From positions 3,968,001-4,032,000 of the forward strand of contig NZ_CP107567.1 of NCBI RefSeq assembly GCF_025854275.1: DNA of 64,000 nucleotides, in the 5' to 3' direction. Shown here in pieces: positions 1 through 8,492 of this stretch. Numbering within the stretch: position 1 is the first letter of the stretch; every line of letters begins with the position of its first letter. The notes below the pieces were generated by a model that saw nothing but the letters and a program-made list of their open reading frames with translations, was not told where the DNA came from and made no database searches. This DNA comes from Streptomyces peucetius. GTDB lineage: Bacteria > Actinomycetota > Actinomycetes > Streptomycetales > Streptomycetaceae. The position numbers were made by a program, and so were the translations under genes.

Positions 1-546
1 CAGGCCGCCGTGGCGACCGCCGAACGCAAGCGGAACCGTGACGCGGACAACGAGCGTTCCGGACTGCGGCGTTCCGTGCTGGTGGAGACCGGTGTCGCCG
101 TGGTCCTGCTGGCCGTGACGACCGTGCTCACGTCCACCGAGCCGGGCCGTACGGAGGAGCAGGCCGCCAAGGCCGGTGACTCCCGGGCCGCCGCGGAGGC
201 TGCAGGGCCGGCGGAGCTCGAGATGCCGTTCGACACCGGCGGCGAGAACGGCAGGGGAACCGTGCGGCTCACCCTCGACCCGGCGCTGTCCGGCGGCAAC
301 GACCTGCACCTGTGGATCGAGTCACCGGACGGCAAGGCGCTGGACGCCCCGGAGGTGAAGGTCTCCTTCACCCTGAAGACCAAGCAGATCGGCCCGCTGC
401 CCATCACCCCCGACCGCATCAGCGCGGGACACTGGACCGCGAGCACCGTCCAGATCCCGATGCCGGGCGACTGGCAGATCAAGGTGACCGTGCGGACCTC
501 GGACATCGACCAGACGACCATCGACGAGAACATCAAGATCGGCTGA
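1..546 (+). CDS. C-terminal part of a CopC/CopD-type copper protein (5' truncated)
   Basis: The reading frame is open to the left edge, so this is the 3' end of a larger gene. The visible part begins with a charged loop and one hydrophobic segment (LRRSVLVETGVAVVLLAV, about residues 19-36 of the fragment). An extracytoplasmic beta-rich domain of about 110 residues follows and resembles the YtkA/FixH-like domain found behind CopD membrane domains in actinomycetes. CopC/CopD proteins take part in periplasmic copper handling or import. The stop lies 6 bp before the peroxidase gene, suggesting one transcript. The GTG at position 10 is probably internal. The family call rests on the last helix and the tail only. 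Confidence 0.6.
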   Translation, partial: QAAVATAERKRNRDADNERSGLRRSVLVETGVAVVLLAVTTVLTSTEPGRTEEQAAKAGDSRAAAEAAGPAELEMPFDTGGENGRGTVRLTLDPALSGGNDLHLWIESPDGKALDAPEVKVSFTLKTKQIGPLPITPDRISAGHWTASTVQIPMPGDWQIKVTVRTSDIDQTTIDENIKIG

Positions 547-552
547 ACCACC

Positions 553-1821
553 GTGACAACCGGAACATCTGTGACCACTGCGGACGACGCACCCGACGAC
601 GGCATCTCCAGGCGACGGCTGCTCAGCACCGCGGGCGCCGCCGGCGCGACCGGTCTGCTGCTGGGGGCGGCGGGCGGTGCCACGGCGTACGCGGTGGCGG
701 AGGAGGACCCGGCGGAACTGGCCACCGTGGGGTCCACCAGCGTCGCGTTCCACGACCGCCCGCACCAGGCCGGCATCACGGAGCCGCAGCAGGCGCACGG
801 GCATCTCGTCGCCTTCGACCTCGCGCCCGGCGCCGGGCGCAAGGAAGCCGCCGCGCTGATGCGGCGCTGGTCGGTGCTGGCGGGCGAACTGATGGCGGGC
901 AGGCCGGCGGGCGACGGTGACACCGGCGTGGCGCTCGACGCCGGGCCGTCCTCGCTGACCGTCACCTTCGGTTTCGGCCGCTCCTTCTTCGACCGCACGT
1001 CCCTGGTGGCGCAACGCCCGGCCGGCCTCGACCCGCTGCCGTCGTTCTCCTCCGACCACCTGGACGCCAGGCGGTCGAACGGCGATCTGTGGGTGCAGAT
1101 CGGCGCGAACGACGCGCTCGTCGCCTTCCACGCGCTGCGGGCGGTCCAGAAGGCGGCGGGCGGGGCGGCCGGGGTCCGCTGGCAGATGAACGGCTTCAAC
1201 CGCTCACCGGGCGCCACCGCGCAGCCGATGACCGCACGCAACCTGATGGGCCAGATCGACGGCACCGGAAATCCGAAGCCGTCGGAGCCCGATTTCGACC
1301 AGCGCGTCTTCGTACCGTCCGGCGGGGAGCACCCCTGGCTCGAAGGCGGGTCCTACGCGGTCGTACGCCGCATCCGGATGCTGCTCGACGACTGGGAGAA
1401 GCTCTCCCTGCACAAGCAGGAGCGGGTCATCGGCCGGCGGAAGTCCGACGGCGCCCCGCTGACGGGCGGCACCGAGACGACCGAGCTCGCGCTCGACGCG
1501 ACCGGACCCGACGGAAGGCTCGTCATTCCCGACAACGCGCACGCCCGTATCTCCGCACCCGAGCAGAACGGCGGCGCCGCGATGCTGCGGCGGCCCTTCT
1601 CCTTCCACGACGGGATCGGCCCCGACGGCACGCCCGACGCCGGCCTCCTTTTCGTCTGCTGGCAGGCCGATCCGCTGCGCGGCTTCGTACCGGTGCAGCG
1701 CAAACTGGACCGAGGGGACGCGCTCTCCCCGTTCATCCGGCACGAGGCGAGCGGGCTCTTCGCGGTCCCGGGCGCGCCCAGGAAGGGCGAGTACGTGGGG
1801 CAGGGTCTGCTGGAAGCATGA
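553..1821 (+). CDS. efeB: Tat-exported Dyp-type haem peroxidase (EfeB-like)
   Basis: The 422-residue protein has a twin-arginine signal (SRRRLLSTAGAAGATG from residue 19) followed by an Ala/Gly-rich hydrophobic stretch, so it should be exported folded. The body has the Dyp-peroxidase signature GxxDG (GQIDGTGNPKP, about residue 233) and a C-terminal segment with the His/Arg pattern expected of the haem site. Members of this family oxidise substrates with peroxide; EfeB works with EfeO/EfeU in ferrous iron uptake. No efeU or efeO is visible here, and the upstream partner looks copper-related. The GTG start follows the upstream stop by 6 bp. Confidence 0.85.
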   Translation: MTTGTSVTTADDAPDDGISRRRLLSTAGAAGATGLLLGAAGGATAYAVAEEDPAELATVGSTSVAFHDRPHQAGITEPQQAHGHLVAFDLAPGAGRKEAAALMRRWSVLAGELMAGRPAGDGDTGVALDAGPSSLTVTFGFGRSFFDRTSLVAQRPAGLDPLPSFSSDHLDARRSNGDLWVQIGANDALVAFHALRAVQKAAGGAAGVRWQMNGFNRSPGATAQPMTARNLMGQIDGTGNPKPSEPDFDQRVFVPSGGEHPWLEGGSYAVVRRIRMLLDDWEKLSLHKQERVIGRRKSDGAPLTGGTETTELALDATGPDGRLVIPDNAHARISAPEQNGGAAMLRRPFSFHDGIGPDGTPDAGLLFVCWQADPLRGFVPVQRKLDRGDALSPFIRHEASGLFAVPGAPRKGEYVGQGLLEA

Positions 1822-1853
1822 TGGGCGCCATCCGGGCCCATTAGGGTGACGGT

Positions 1854-2789
1854 ATGTCGGCCACGCGCTTCACCTATCTCGGTCCCGAGGGCACCTTCAC
1901 CGAAGCCGCCCTGCGCACGCTCCCGGAAGCCGCCACCCGGGAGCTCGTCCCGATGGTCTCCGTGCCGACGGCGCTCGACGCCGTACGGGCCGGGGAGGCC
2001 GCGGCCGCTCTCGTACCGATCGAGAACTCGGTGGAGGGCGGTGTCACCGCCACGCTCGACGAGCTGGCGTCCGGCGAGCCGCTGATGATCTACCGCGAGG
2101 TGCTGCTCCCCATCGCCTTCGCGCTGCTGGTGCGCCCGGGGACCACGCTCTCCGAGGTGAAGACGGTGACCGGTCATCCGGTCGCCCAGCCGCAGGTGCG
2201 GAACTGGCTGCGCGCGCACCTGCCGGACGCCGTGTGGGAGTCGGCCGCCTCGAACGCCGACGGGGCCAGGCTGGTGCAGGAGGGCCGCTTCGACGCCGCG
2301 TTCGCGGGCGAGTTCGCCGCGGCCACGTACGGGCTGGTGCCCCTGGTGACCGAGATCCACGACGCGGAGAACGCGGAGACGCGCTTCGTCCTGGTGGGAC
2401 GGCCGGCCAGGCCAGCGGCGCCGACCGGGGCGGACAAGACGTCCGTCGTCATCTGGCTGGGCGACGACCACCCGGGCGCGCTGCTGGAGCTCCTGCAGGA
2501 GTTCGCGGTGCGCGGGGTGAACCTGATGCTCATCCAGTCCCGGCCGACGGGCGCCGGTATCGGCAACTACTGCTTCGCGGTCGATGCCGAAGGGCATATC
2601 TCGGACCGGCGTGTGGGCGAGGCGTTGATGGGCCTGAAGCGGATCTGTCCGAAGGTGCGTTTCCTCGGTTCCTATCCCAGGGCCGGGGTCACGGCGGAGG
2701 ATGTGCGGCCGCTGCGGGCGGGGACGTCGGACCCGGACTTCACGGCCGCCTCGGACTGGCTGGCGCGTTGCCAGGACGGCCGCGCCTGA
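1854..2789 (+). CDS. pheA: Prephenate dehydratase
   Basis: The 311-residue protein converts prephenate to phenylpyruvate in phenylalanine synthesis. The N-terminal catalytic domain opens with TYLGPEGTFTEAAL and has the conserved ENSVEGGV loop at about residue 62. A C-terminal ACT domain follows (GALLELLQEFAVRGVNLMLI, about residues 211-230), ending in a QSRPT variant of the ESRP motif that forms the phenylalanine feedback site. It is a monofunctional dehydratase with no chorismate mutase domain, as is usual in actinobacteria. The ATG is 32 bp after the peroxidase stop. The gene is followed by a 610-bp non-coding region rich in DnaA boxes. Confidence 0.95.
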   Translation: MSATRFTYLGPEGTFTEAALRTLPEAATRELVPMVSVPTALDAVRAGEAAAALVPIENSVEGGVTATLDELASGEPLMIYREVLLPIAFALLVRPGTTLSEVKTVTGHPVAQPQVRNWLRAHLPDAVWESAASNADGARLVQEGRFDAAFAGEFAAATYGLVPLVTEIHDAENAETRFVLVGRPARPAAPTGADKTSVVIWLGDDHPGALLELLQEFAVRGVNLMLIQSRPTGAGIGNYCFAVDAEGHISDRRVGEALMGLKRICPKVRFLGSYPRAGVTAEDVRPLRAGTSDPDFTAASDWLARCQDGRA

Positions 2790-2843
2790 GGCGGTCCGGG
2801 GGTGGCCGGGACATCGACGACCGGGCCTGCCTGCGGATTCTCG

Positions 2844-2891
2844 TCGTCCACAAAGCTTGTCCACATACCTTGTCCACAGCGCTTGTCCACA
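2844..2891 (+). promoter_or_regulatory. Four DnaA boxes in tandem at exact 13-bp spacing
   Basis: Four same-strand nonamers begin at 2844 (TCGTCCACA), 2857, 2870 and 2883 (each TTGTCCACA). The starts are exactly 13 bp apart. TTGTCCACA is the preferred Streptomyces DnaA box. Weaker copies nearby are at 2908-2916 (minus, one mismatch), 2968-2976 (CCGTCCACA) and 2993-3001 (one mismatch). The whole pheA-serS gap (2790-3399) holds no convincing gene. Confidence 0.8.
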
Positions 2892-3140
2892 GGTGCGCTT
2901 CTCGACCTGGGGACAAGTCGACAACAGAACCCCACAGGGTCGACAAATCGCCTCACCTGCCCCACTTCCGTCCACAGGGCGACAGGCCGTACCTGTCCAC
3001 CCCATTCCATTGATCAACTCTTTGGGTGAGGAATTCTCACTCGGATGAGTGCGTAAGGCCGGTTTGATACAGGAATTCACCAGCCAGGAAGCGCCTTCCG
3101 GAATGATCTCTTCCGGAATCCACAGATCACTCACACAGGC

Positions 3141-3179
3141 TGTGGATAACTTTCCGGAGTGCCGGATCCCTGTGGACAA
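3141..3179 (-). promoter_or_regulatory. Two inverted DnaA boxes
   Basis: TGTGGATAA (3141-3149) and TGTGGACAA (3171-3179) are perfect DnaA boxes read on the minus strand, 30 bp apart. They face the tandem array about 250 bp to the left. Together they make a bipartite arrangement in the serS upstream region, but with no AT-rich unwinding element. Confidence 0.7.
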
Positions 3180-3399
3180 AGCCTTCTCTCCGGGCCTCGC
3201 ACCCGGAACCCGGCACTCAGGGCGAGACGGCCCATCCGCCCCTTTTCAGGGAAGTTGCCCGATTGTCCCGCACTGCCGGACGAGGGTTTACTTCCGCTCC
3301 CGGCACCTCTCCACCGGCTCCATATTTTTCACCAACCCCCACAATTAGGACGAAGTAACACGCAAGCAGAAAGGGAGTCGGCACCGGTAGCCTGGTGGG

Positions 3400-4677
3400 G
3401 TGATTGACCTTCGCCTGCTTCGTGAGGACCCAGACCGTGTTCGCGCCTCCCAGCGCGCCCGTGGAGAGGACGTCGGCCTCGTCGACGCCCTGCTCTCCGC
3501 CGACGAGCGGCGAAGGTCCTCGGGCCTCAGCTTCGACGAACTGCGCTCCGAGCAGAAGTCGCTCGGCAAGCTGATCCCCAAGGCCACCCCCGAAGAGCGG
3601 GCCGAGCTGCTCAAGAAGGCCGAGCAGCTCAAGGCCGACGTCAAGGCGGCCGAGGCCGAGCAGAACGACGCGGACGAAGAGACCCGTCGGCTGCTGCTCC
3701 AGCTCGGCAACATCGTGCACGAGGACGTCCCGGTCGGCGGCGAGGAGGACTTCGTCGTCCTCGAGACGCACGGCACGATCCGCGACTTCGGCGCGGAGGG
3801 CTTCACGCCCAAGGACCACCTGGAGCTCGGCGAGGCGCTGGGCGCCATCGACGTCGAGCGCGGCGCGAAGGTGTCCGGCTCCCGCTTCTACTACCTCACC
3901 GGCGTCGGCGCGCTCCTCGAGCTCGCCCTCGTCAACGCCGCGATCGCGCAGGCCACCGAGGCCGGCTTCGTCCCGATGCTGACCCCGGCGCTGGTCCGCC
4001 CCCGCGCGATGGAGGGCACCGGCTTCCTCGGCCAGGCCGCGGAGAACGTCTACCACCTCGAGAAGGACGACTACTACCTGGTCGGCACCTCCGAGGTCCC
4101 GCTCGCCGCGTACCACATGGACGAGATCCTCGACGCCGACAAGCTGCCGCTGCGGTACGCGGGCTTCTCGCCCTGCTTCCGCCGCGAGGCCGGTACCTAC
4201 GGCAAGGACACCCGCGGCATCTTCCGCGTCCACCAGTTCGACAAGGTCGAGATGTTCTCGTACGTCGCGCCGGACGACGCGGAGGCCGAGCACAAGCGGC
4301 TGCTGGAGTGGGAGAAGCAGTGGCTGACCGGCCTGGAGCTGCCGTTCCAGGTGATCGACGTGGCCACGGCCGACCTCGGTTCCTCGGCTTCGCGCAAGTA
4401 CGACTGCGAGGCGTGGATCCCGACCCAGGGCAAGTACCGCGAACTGACCTCCGCGTCGAACTGCGACAGCTTCCAGGCGCGCCGCCTGTCCGTGCGCATG
4501 CGCGACGGAAAGAAGGTGCAGCCGCTGGCGACGCTGAACGGCACCCTGTGCGCCGTGCCGCGCACCATCGTGGCCATCCTGGAGAACCACCAGCTGGCCG
4601 ACGGCTCGGTGCGGGTCCCCGAGGTGCTCCGTCCCTACCTGGGCGGCCGTGAAGTGCTGGAGCCGATCTCCAAGTGA
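3400..4677 (+). CDS. serS: Seryl-tRNA synthetase
   Basis: The 425-residue class II synthetase charges tRNA-Ser. The N-terminal 110 residues are charged and helical, the coiled-coil arm that grips the long variable arm of tRNA-Ser. The catalytic core has motif 2 ([21 protein letters not shown], about residues 260-280) and motif 3 ([18 protein letters not shown], about residues 378-395). The GTG start at 3400 opens with [11 protein letters not shown], the usual family N-terminus. No T-box leader is apparent. The stop overlaps the next start by 4 bp (GTGA), so translation is coupled to the HAD phosphatase. Confidence 0.97.
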   Translation: MIDLRLLREDPDRVRASQRARGEDVGLVDALLSADERRRSSGLSFDELRSEQKSLGKLIPKATPEERAELLKKAEQLKADVKAAEAEQNDADEETRRLLLQLGNIVHEDVPVGGEEDFVVLETHGTIRDFGAEGFTPKDHLELGEALGAIDVERGAKVSGSRFYYLTGVGALLELALVNAAIAQATEAGFVPMLTPALVRPRAMEGTGFLGQAAENVYHLEKDDYYLVGTSEVPLAAYHMDEILDADKLPLRYAGFSPCFRREAGTYGKDTRGIFRVHQFDKVEMFSYVAPDDAEAEHKRLLEWEKQWLTGLELPFQVIDVATADLGSSASRKYDCEAWIPTQGKYRELTSASNCDSFQARRLSVRMRDGKKVQPLATLNGTLCAVPRTIVAILENHQLADGSVRVPEVLRPYLGGREVLEPISK

Positions 4678-5486
4678 GCACCGCCCCCCTCCCGTACCGG
4701 CTCGTCGCCACGGATCTCGACGGAACGCTTCTGCGTACCGACGACACGGTCTCGGAGCGCACCCGCGACGCGCTCACGGTGGTCGCCGCGGCCGGCGCCG
4801 CGCACATCGTCGTCACCGGGCGCGGTGTGCCGTGGACGAAGTACATACTGGACGACCTCGGCTACGACGGTCTGGCCGTGTGCGGGCAGGGGGCGCAGGT
4901 CTACCACGCGGGTGAGCACCGGCTGCTGACGTCCGTCACCCTCGACCGGCAGCTGGCCGGCATCGCCCTGGCCAAGATCGAGGCGGAGGTCGGCCCGCTG
5001 CTGCTCGCCGCCAGCCGTGACGGACTGGAGGGCGATGTGCTGGTCGGCTCCGGCTACCAGGTGCACGACGGTCCACTGCCCTATGTGCCGATGCACGATC
5101 CGGCCGACCTGTGGGCCGCCCCGCTGACCAAGGTGTACATACAGCACCCGACGCTCGGGGACGACGAACTGGCGCAGGCTGCCAGAGCGACGGTCGGCAA
5201 TCTCGTGGACGTGGTCATGGCCGGCGCGGGCGTCGTGGAGATCCTGCCGCTGGGCCTGAGCAAGGCCACGGGCCTGTCACTGGCCGCCCGTAGGCTGGGG
5301 CTGAAGGCGGCGGACACGATCGCCTTCGGCGACATGCCCAACGACATCCCGATGTTCGGCTGGGCTGCGCACGGTGTGGCGATGGCGAACGCGCACGACG
5401 AACTCAAGGCCGTGGCACACGAGATCACCGCGTCGAACGACGACGACGGGATCGCGGTGGTGCTGGAGCACCTGCTCGCGGGCTGA
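4674..5486 (+). CDS. HAD-superfamily Cof-type phosphatase
   Basis: The 270-residue protein has HAD motif I (DLDGTLL, about residue 14) with the two catalytic aspartates, motif II (VTGR) and the C-terminal motif III/IV region [10 protein letters not shown], with a type IIB cap between. Such enzymes dephosphorylate sugar phosphates and similar small metabolites; the substrate cannot be told from sequence. It starts with GTG inside the serS stop (4-bp overlap), so it belongs to that operon. A clear paralogue lies at 15148-16017. Confidence 0.88.
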   Translation: MSTAPLPYRLVATDLDGTLLRTDDTVSERTRDALTVVAAAGAAHIVVTGRGVPWTKYILDDLGYDGLAVCGQGAQVYHAGEHRLLTSVTLDRQLAGIALAKIEAEVGPLLLAASRDGLEGDVLVGSGYQVHDGPLPYVPMHDPADLWAAPLTKVYIQHPTLGDDELAQAARATVGNLVDVVMAGAGVVEILPLGLSKATGLSLAARRLGLKAADTIAFGDMPNDIPMFGWAAHGVAMANAHDELKAVAHEITASNDDDGIAVVLEHLLAG

Positions 5487-5684
5487 CCGGGCCAGTCCAG
5501 TGGCGGTACCGGCACCGGACCGGCACGGTCACCTGACGGGCTGGGTCACGCGGCGGGCTGGCTCACCGGAACGGCAAGGCCGCACGACGACTGCGGTCGC
5601 CGGAACGGCACGGTCACCGGGCGGGTGACCACCGTCGGTGCGTGCACACCGGGAAGGGGCGGCCCGCGCGGATGCGCGCTCGAA
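5487..5684. other. Intergenic segment with short imperfect repeats
   Basis: The convergent gap 5487-5878 contains no credible gene. Its left part repeats the element CCGGAACGGCA twice (around 5565 and 5600) together with related CCGG/CACGG strings. Its right part holds two strong hairpins listed separately. Confidence 0.4.
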
Positions 5685-5707
5685 GCGGCCGCCCCCTGGG
5701 CGGCCGC
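5685..5707. terminator. Hairpin with a 10-bp stem
   Basis: GCGGCCGCCC (5685-5694) pairs perfectly with GGGCGGCCGC (5698-5707) around a 3-nt loop. There is no T-tract, which is normal for Streptomyces terminators. It lies downstream of the serS/HAD operon. Confidence 0.6.
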
Positions 5708-5765
5708 CCGGCGGCCGTGCGGAGTGCGATGACTACTCCGCTGCCTGCCGGGTGCCGCCGCGAAG

Positions 5766-5812
5766 GGAGCGCGACGGACCGGGACTCGAACTCCTGGTCA
5801 TCGTCGCGCTCC
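5766..5812. terminator. 19-bp hairpin between convergent genes
   Basis: GGAGCGCGACG (5766-5776) pairs with CGTCGCGCTCC (5802-5812). The stem continues through GACC/GGTC and GGGA/TCCT to a 7-nt loop CTCGAAC, with one 2-nt bulge. It is placed to end transcription from both sides. A structured small RNA is the alternative. Confidence 0.5.
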
Positions 5813-5878
5813 TCTCCCGGTCGGTGTGCTCCTCAACTCTCCTCGCGGGGGGAGTTCAACGCCACCGAATTTCGGGCG

Positions 5879-6569
5879 TCACCTGCGGCGTCGCCGCCTC
5901 AGGTCCCTGAGCTGACGGGCGAAGTCGTCCATCCTGGCGTCCATCCGGACCATGTCGTCGGACAGCTCGCACAGCCTGTTGCTCATCGCCGCGACGACCC
6001 GGTTGGTGGCATCCAGCCGGTCGTCGAGACGGTCGAGCCGCTGCGACATCCGGTTCAGCACCGGCCCGAGCTCCTGGAGTGCCGTTCCGACGCCGGCCAT
6101 GCAGTGCTCGAGGTTCGTGACACGCCAGCCGAGCGATGCGTAGCCCTCGCGCCAACCGTGCTCGGTGTCCAGGAGGTAGCTGCGCACACGCCGGGCGATG
6201 TCGCTGTCGCGCAGAAGCATGGCGACGTCGAGCACGGCCCGGCGGGTGAAGAGCATGAGACTGGAGCGGCGCTGTGGATAACTTCCGTCGCTCCCCGATG
6301 AGAGTGACATGTTGTCACTCTGATATTCGCGCTGGTCAAAACCACGCAGTACCTGCATACCGTTCTGAGCAAGCTCCTCACGGTGCCGCGACGTCAACTG
6401 CCCGATGACGTTTGTGGATTACTTCGAAGTACCGCGCGACCCCCTCTGTGGACACGTGCACGTGGTCGGGGAGCAGCGTGAGCGCCTTCACCTTGTCGAG
6501 CGCTTCGACCTGCCCGACGTGCTCGATGCGCAGCGCGCGCGACTCGAGCAGGGCGACTTCCGACGGCAT
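5879..6569 (-). pseudogene. Frameshifted antirepressor-like DNA-binding protein
   Basis: Two minus-strand frames together make one protein of about 229 residues. The first runs from ATG 6569 and reads through DKVKALTLLPDHVHVSTEG to RYFEV; the second resumes with STNVIGQLTSRHREELAQNG and ends at 5879. One extra base near 6419 (reading GAA GTA A TCC) separates them. The middle has LMLFTRRAVLDVAMLLRDSD and the C-terminal third is a probable coiled coil of spaced Leu/Met/Arg residues. Similar Streptomyces proteins, often labelled antirepressor or restriction-associated, are intact. A Shine-Dalgarno GGAAG lies 8 nt before the ATG. A sequencing error or a +1 programmed shift could also explain the break. 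Confidence 0.6.
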
Positions 6570-6790
6570 GGAAATGACTTCCGTTCGTGAACCGTTGCTG
6601 GACGGCCCTGTCCCCGGGCACAGGGGTGGAGGTCGGCTCACGGTGCAACTCACTCGATGACCGGCCCGGGCGGTGTGCTCACCGCTCCGGCACCGGCAAT
6701 CCCCGACTTCACGAACGCTCGACGCTACGGACTCCAGTTGCCTCCACGCTCAGCGGACAACGAGCCGATAAACGTGCAGCTGCGCGATAC

Positions 6791-6826
6791 GCCTCGGCCC
6801 CTGCCGGTGAGGGCTGGGGCCGAGGC
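6791..6826 (-). terminator. Terminator hairpin of the ABC transporter operon
   Basis: GCCTCGGCCCC (6791-6801) pairs perfectly with GGGGCCGAGGC (6816-6826) around a 14-nt loop. It lies 18 bp past the last gene of the minus-strand ABC operon. Confidence 0.7.
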
Positions 6827-6843
6827 GGTGGACGGAACGCCGG

Positions 6844-7563
6844 TCACTCCTCGCCGGCGAGCTTGAGGACCCGAAGCTTCTGGCCCGCGTACCAGGTCGC
6901 GGCGACCGTGACGCCCGCCAGCAGGGCGAGGGCGGTCGGCAGGCCCACGTCGGAGCCGATGAGGCCCTCCCCGCCGATCTTCTCCGCGAGCGACAGCGAC
7001 CACTGCTGGACGCTCAGCGTGCGGGCGCCCGGCACGAGGCTGCCGAAGAGCGTCTCCCACACGAGGGCGTAGACGAGTCCGATGACGACGGCGTGCCTGC
7101 TGACCGTGCCGAGCAGCAGGAACAGCGCGCTGTAGGCGATCGACGCGACGAGCGCGGCCACCGTGTAGGCGATGGCGACCTGCTGGCCGTTGCCGTTCAG
7201 GATGAAACCGGCGATGAACGTGGGCACCGCGGAGAAGGCCATCGTCACGGCGATCGCGACGATGAGCTTGGTGAAGATGATCGTCGGCCGTTTCACCGGC
7301 TTGGCGAGCAGATAGACGATGGAGCCGTCGTCGATCTCCGGGCCGATCGAGCCGGTGCCCGCGATGACTCCGATCAGCGGCACCATCGTGGCGATGGCGA
7401 ACCCGCCGAGGACGTCCGCGGCGACCTGGTCGTCGGCGCCGTTGAAGCCCCGTACGGCGGCCGCGATCAGCAGCAGCAGCCCCGGAAGCACGAACAGGAT
7501 CGCGGCGCGGCGCCTGCCGAGGACGGCCCGATAGGTGAGCCGGGCGACTGTGGGGTCGTACAT
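6844..7563 (-). CDS. ABC-2 type transporter permease
   Basis: The roughly 239-residue protein has six hydrophobic segments. It begins with YDPTVARLTYRAVLGRRRA and includes a loop after helix 2 with IGPEIDDGSIVYLLAKPVKR, typical of ABC-2 export permeases. I chose ATG 7563 because AGGAG sits 11 nt upstream; GTG 7572 is possible but only 2 nt from the same SD. It is the last gene of a four-gene minus-strand operon and is 17 bp from the preceding ATPase, its likely partner. The substrate is unknown. Confidence 0.85.
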   Translation of the reverse strand: MYDPTVARLTYRAVLGRRRAAILFVLPGLLLLIAAAVRGFNGADDQVAADVLGGFAIATMVPLIGVIAGTGSIGPEIDDGSIVYLLAKPVKRPTIIFTKLIVAIAVTMAFSAVPTFIAGFILNGNGQQVAIAYTVAALVASIAYSALFLLLGTVSRHAVVIGLVYALVWETLFGSLVPGARTLSVQQWSLSLAEKIGGEGLIGSDVGLPTALALLAGVTVAATWYAGQKLRVLKLAGEE

Positions 7564-7580
7564 GTGCGTCACAGCTCCTT

Positions 7581-8492
7581 TCAGGCCGCTACGAGGTAGG
7601 AGAAGACCGACTCGAGGGACTCGTCCGAGGGCGAGACCGTGAGCAGCCGGATGGAGTGTTCGCGGGCGACCTTCGGCAGCAGTTCGGTGAACCGTCCGAA
7701 GTCGACGGCCTGGATGCGCAGTGCGCCCTCCGCCAGGTCGACCTCGATCCCGGCGGTCGACGGGTCGGCGATCAGGGCCGCGGCGAGCGCCCGGTCGTCG
7801 CTGGACCGTACGAGATAGCGGTGAGGCCGGTCCGTCATCAGCCGGCGGATACGGCGGAAGTCGCCGCTGGCCGCGTGGCGCCCGGCGACGATCACCTCGA
7901 TGTGGGAAGCGAGTTGCTCCACCTCCTCCAGGATGTGGGAGGAGAACAGGACGGTGCGGCCTTCGGCGCCCATCCGCCGCAGCAGGTCCATCAGCTGCAT
8001 CCGCTGGCGCGGGTCCATGCCGTTGAACGGTTCATCCAGGAGCAGCACGGACGGCTCGTGCACCAGGGCGGACGCCATCTTTACGCGCTGGCGCATGCCC
8101 TTGCTGTACGTGGAGATCTTGCGGTCCTGCGCGGGCTCCATCTCGACGGTGGCCAGCGCCTTCCGGGCCTCCTTGGCGCCCAGGCCGTGCAGTTCGGCGT
8201 TGGCGACGACGAACTCGCGGCCGGTGAGGAAGTCGTACATCGCCTCCCGCTCCGGGACGACGCCGATCTGCCGGTAGACCGACTCGTTGCGCCAGATCGG
8301 CGCGCCGTCGAGGGTGACGGTGCCGTTGGAAGGGGCCAGGAAGCCGCCCATCATGTTGATGAGCGTCGACTTGCCGGCTCCGTTGGGGCCGAGCAGTCCG
8401 GTGACGCCGGGGCCGACGGTCATCGTCACGTCGTTGACGGCGACGACGTTGCCGAACCACCGTGAGGTGTTGTCAATGCTGATCGTGGTCAC
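7581..8492 (-). CDS. ABC transporter ATP-binding protein
   Basis: The 303-residue ATPase has Walker A (GPNGAGKST, about residue 39), the signature region YSKGMRQRVKMASAL, Walker B with the catalytic Glu (VLLLDEPFNGMDP) and the switch His in SSHILEEVE. A C-terminal extension of about 80 residues follows, as in ABC-2 drug or export systems. The start GTG overlaps the upstream permease stop by 4 bp. Together with the flanking permeases it probably forms one of two export complexes encoded by this operon. Confidence 0.92.
   Translation of the reverse strand: MTTISIDNTSRWFGNVVAVNDVTMTVGPGVTGLLGPNGAGKSTLINMMGGFLAPSNGTVTLDGAPIWRNESVYRQIGVVPEREAMYDFLTGREFVVANAELHGLGAKEARKALATVEMEPAQDRKISTYSKGMRQRVKMASALVHEPSVLLLDEPFNGMDPRQRMQLMDLLRRMGAEGRTVLFSSHILEEVEQLASHIEVIVAGRHAASGDFRRIRRLMTDRPHRYLVRSSDDRALAAALIADPSTAGIEVDLAEGALRIQAVDFGRFTELLPKVAREHSIRLLTVSPSDESLESVFSYLVAA

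Noticed and set aside
1353..3179. 608-codon minus-strand frame over efeB and pheA
   Set aside because: It lies antisense to two clear genes, is Arg/Gly-rich without domains, and follows from GC-biased codon positions.
2790..3399. oriC
   Set aside because: DnaA boxes are present but dnaA, dnaN and an AT-rich unwinding element are not; box number is far below a Streptomyces oriC.
5777..5801. tRNA-like GGACTCGAACTCC element
   Set aside because: The T-stem does not pair as required and no acceptor, D or anticodon arm is present.
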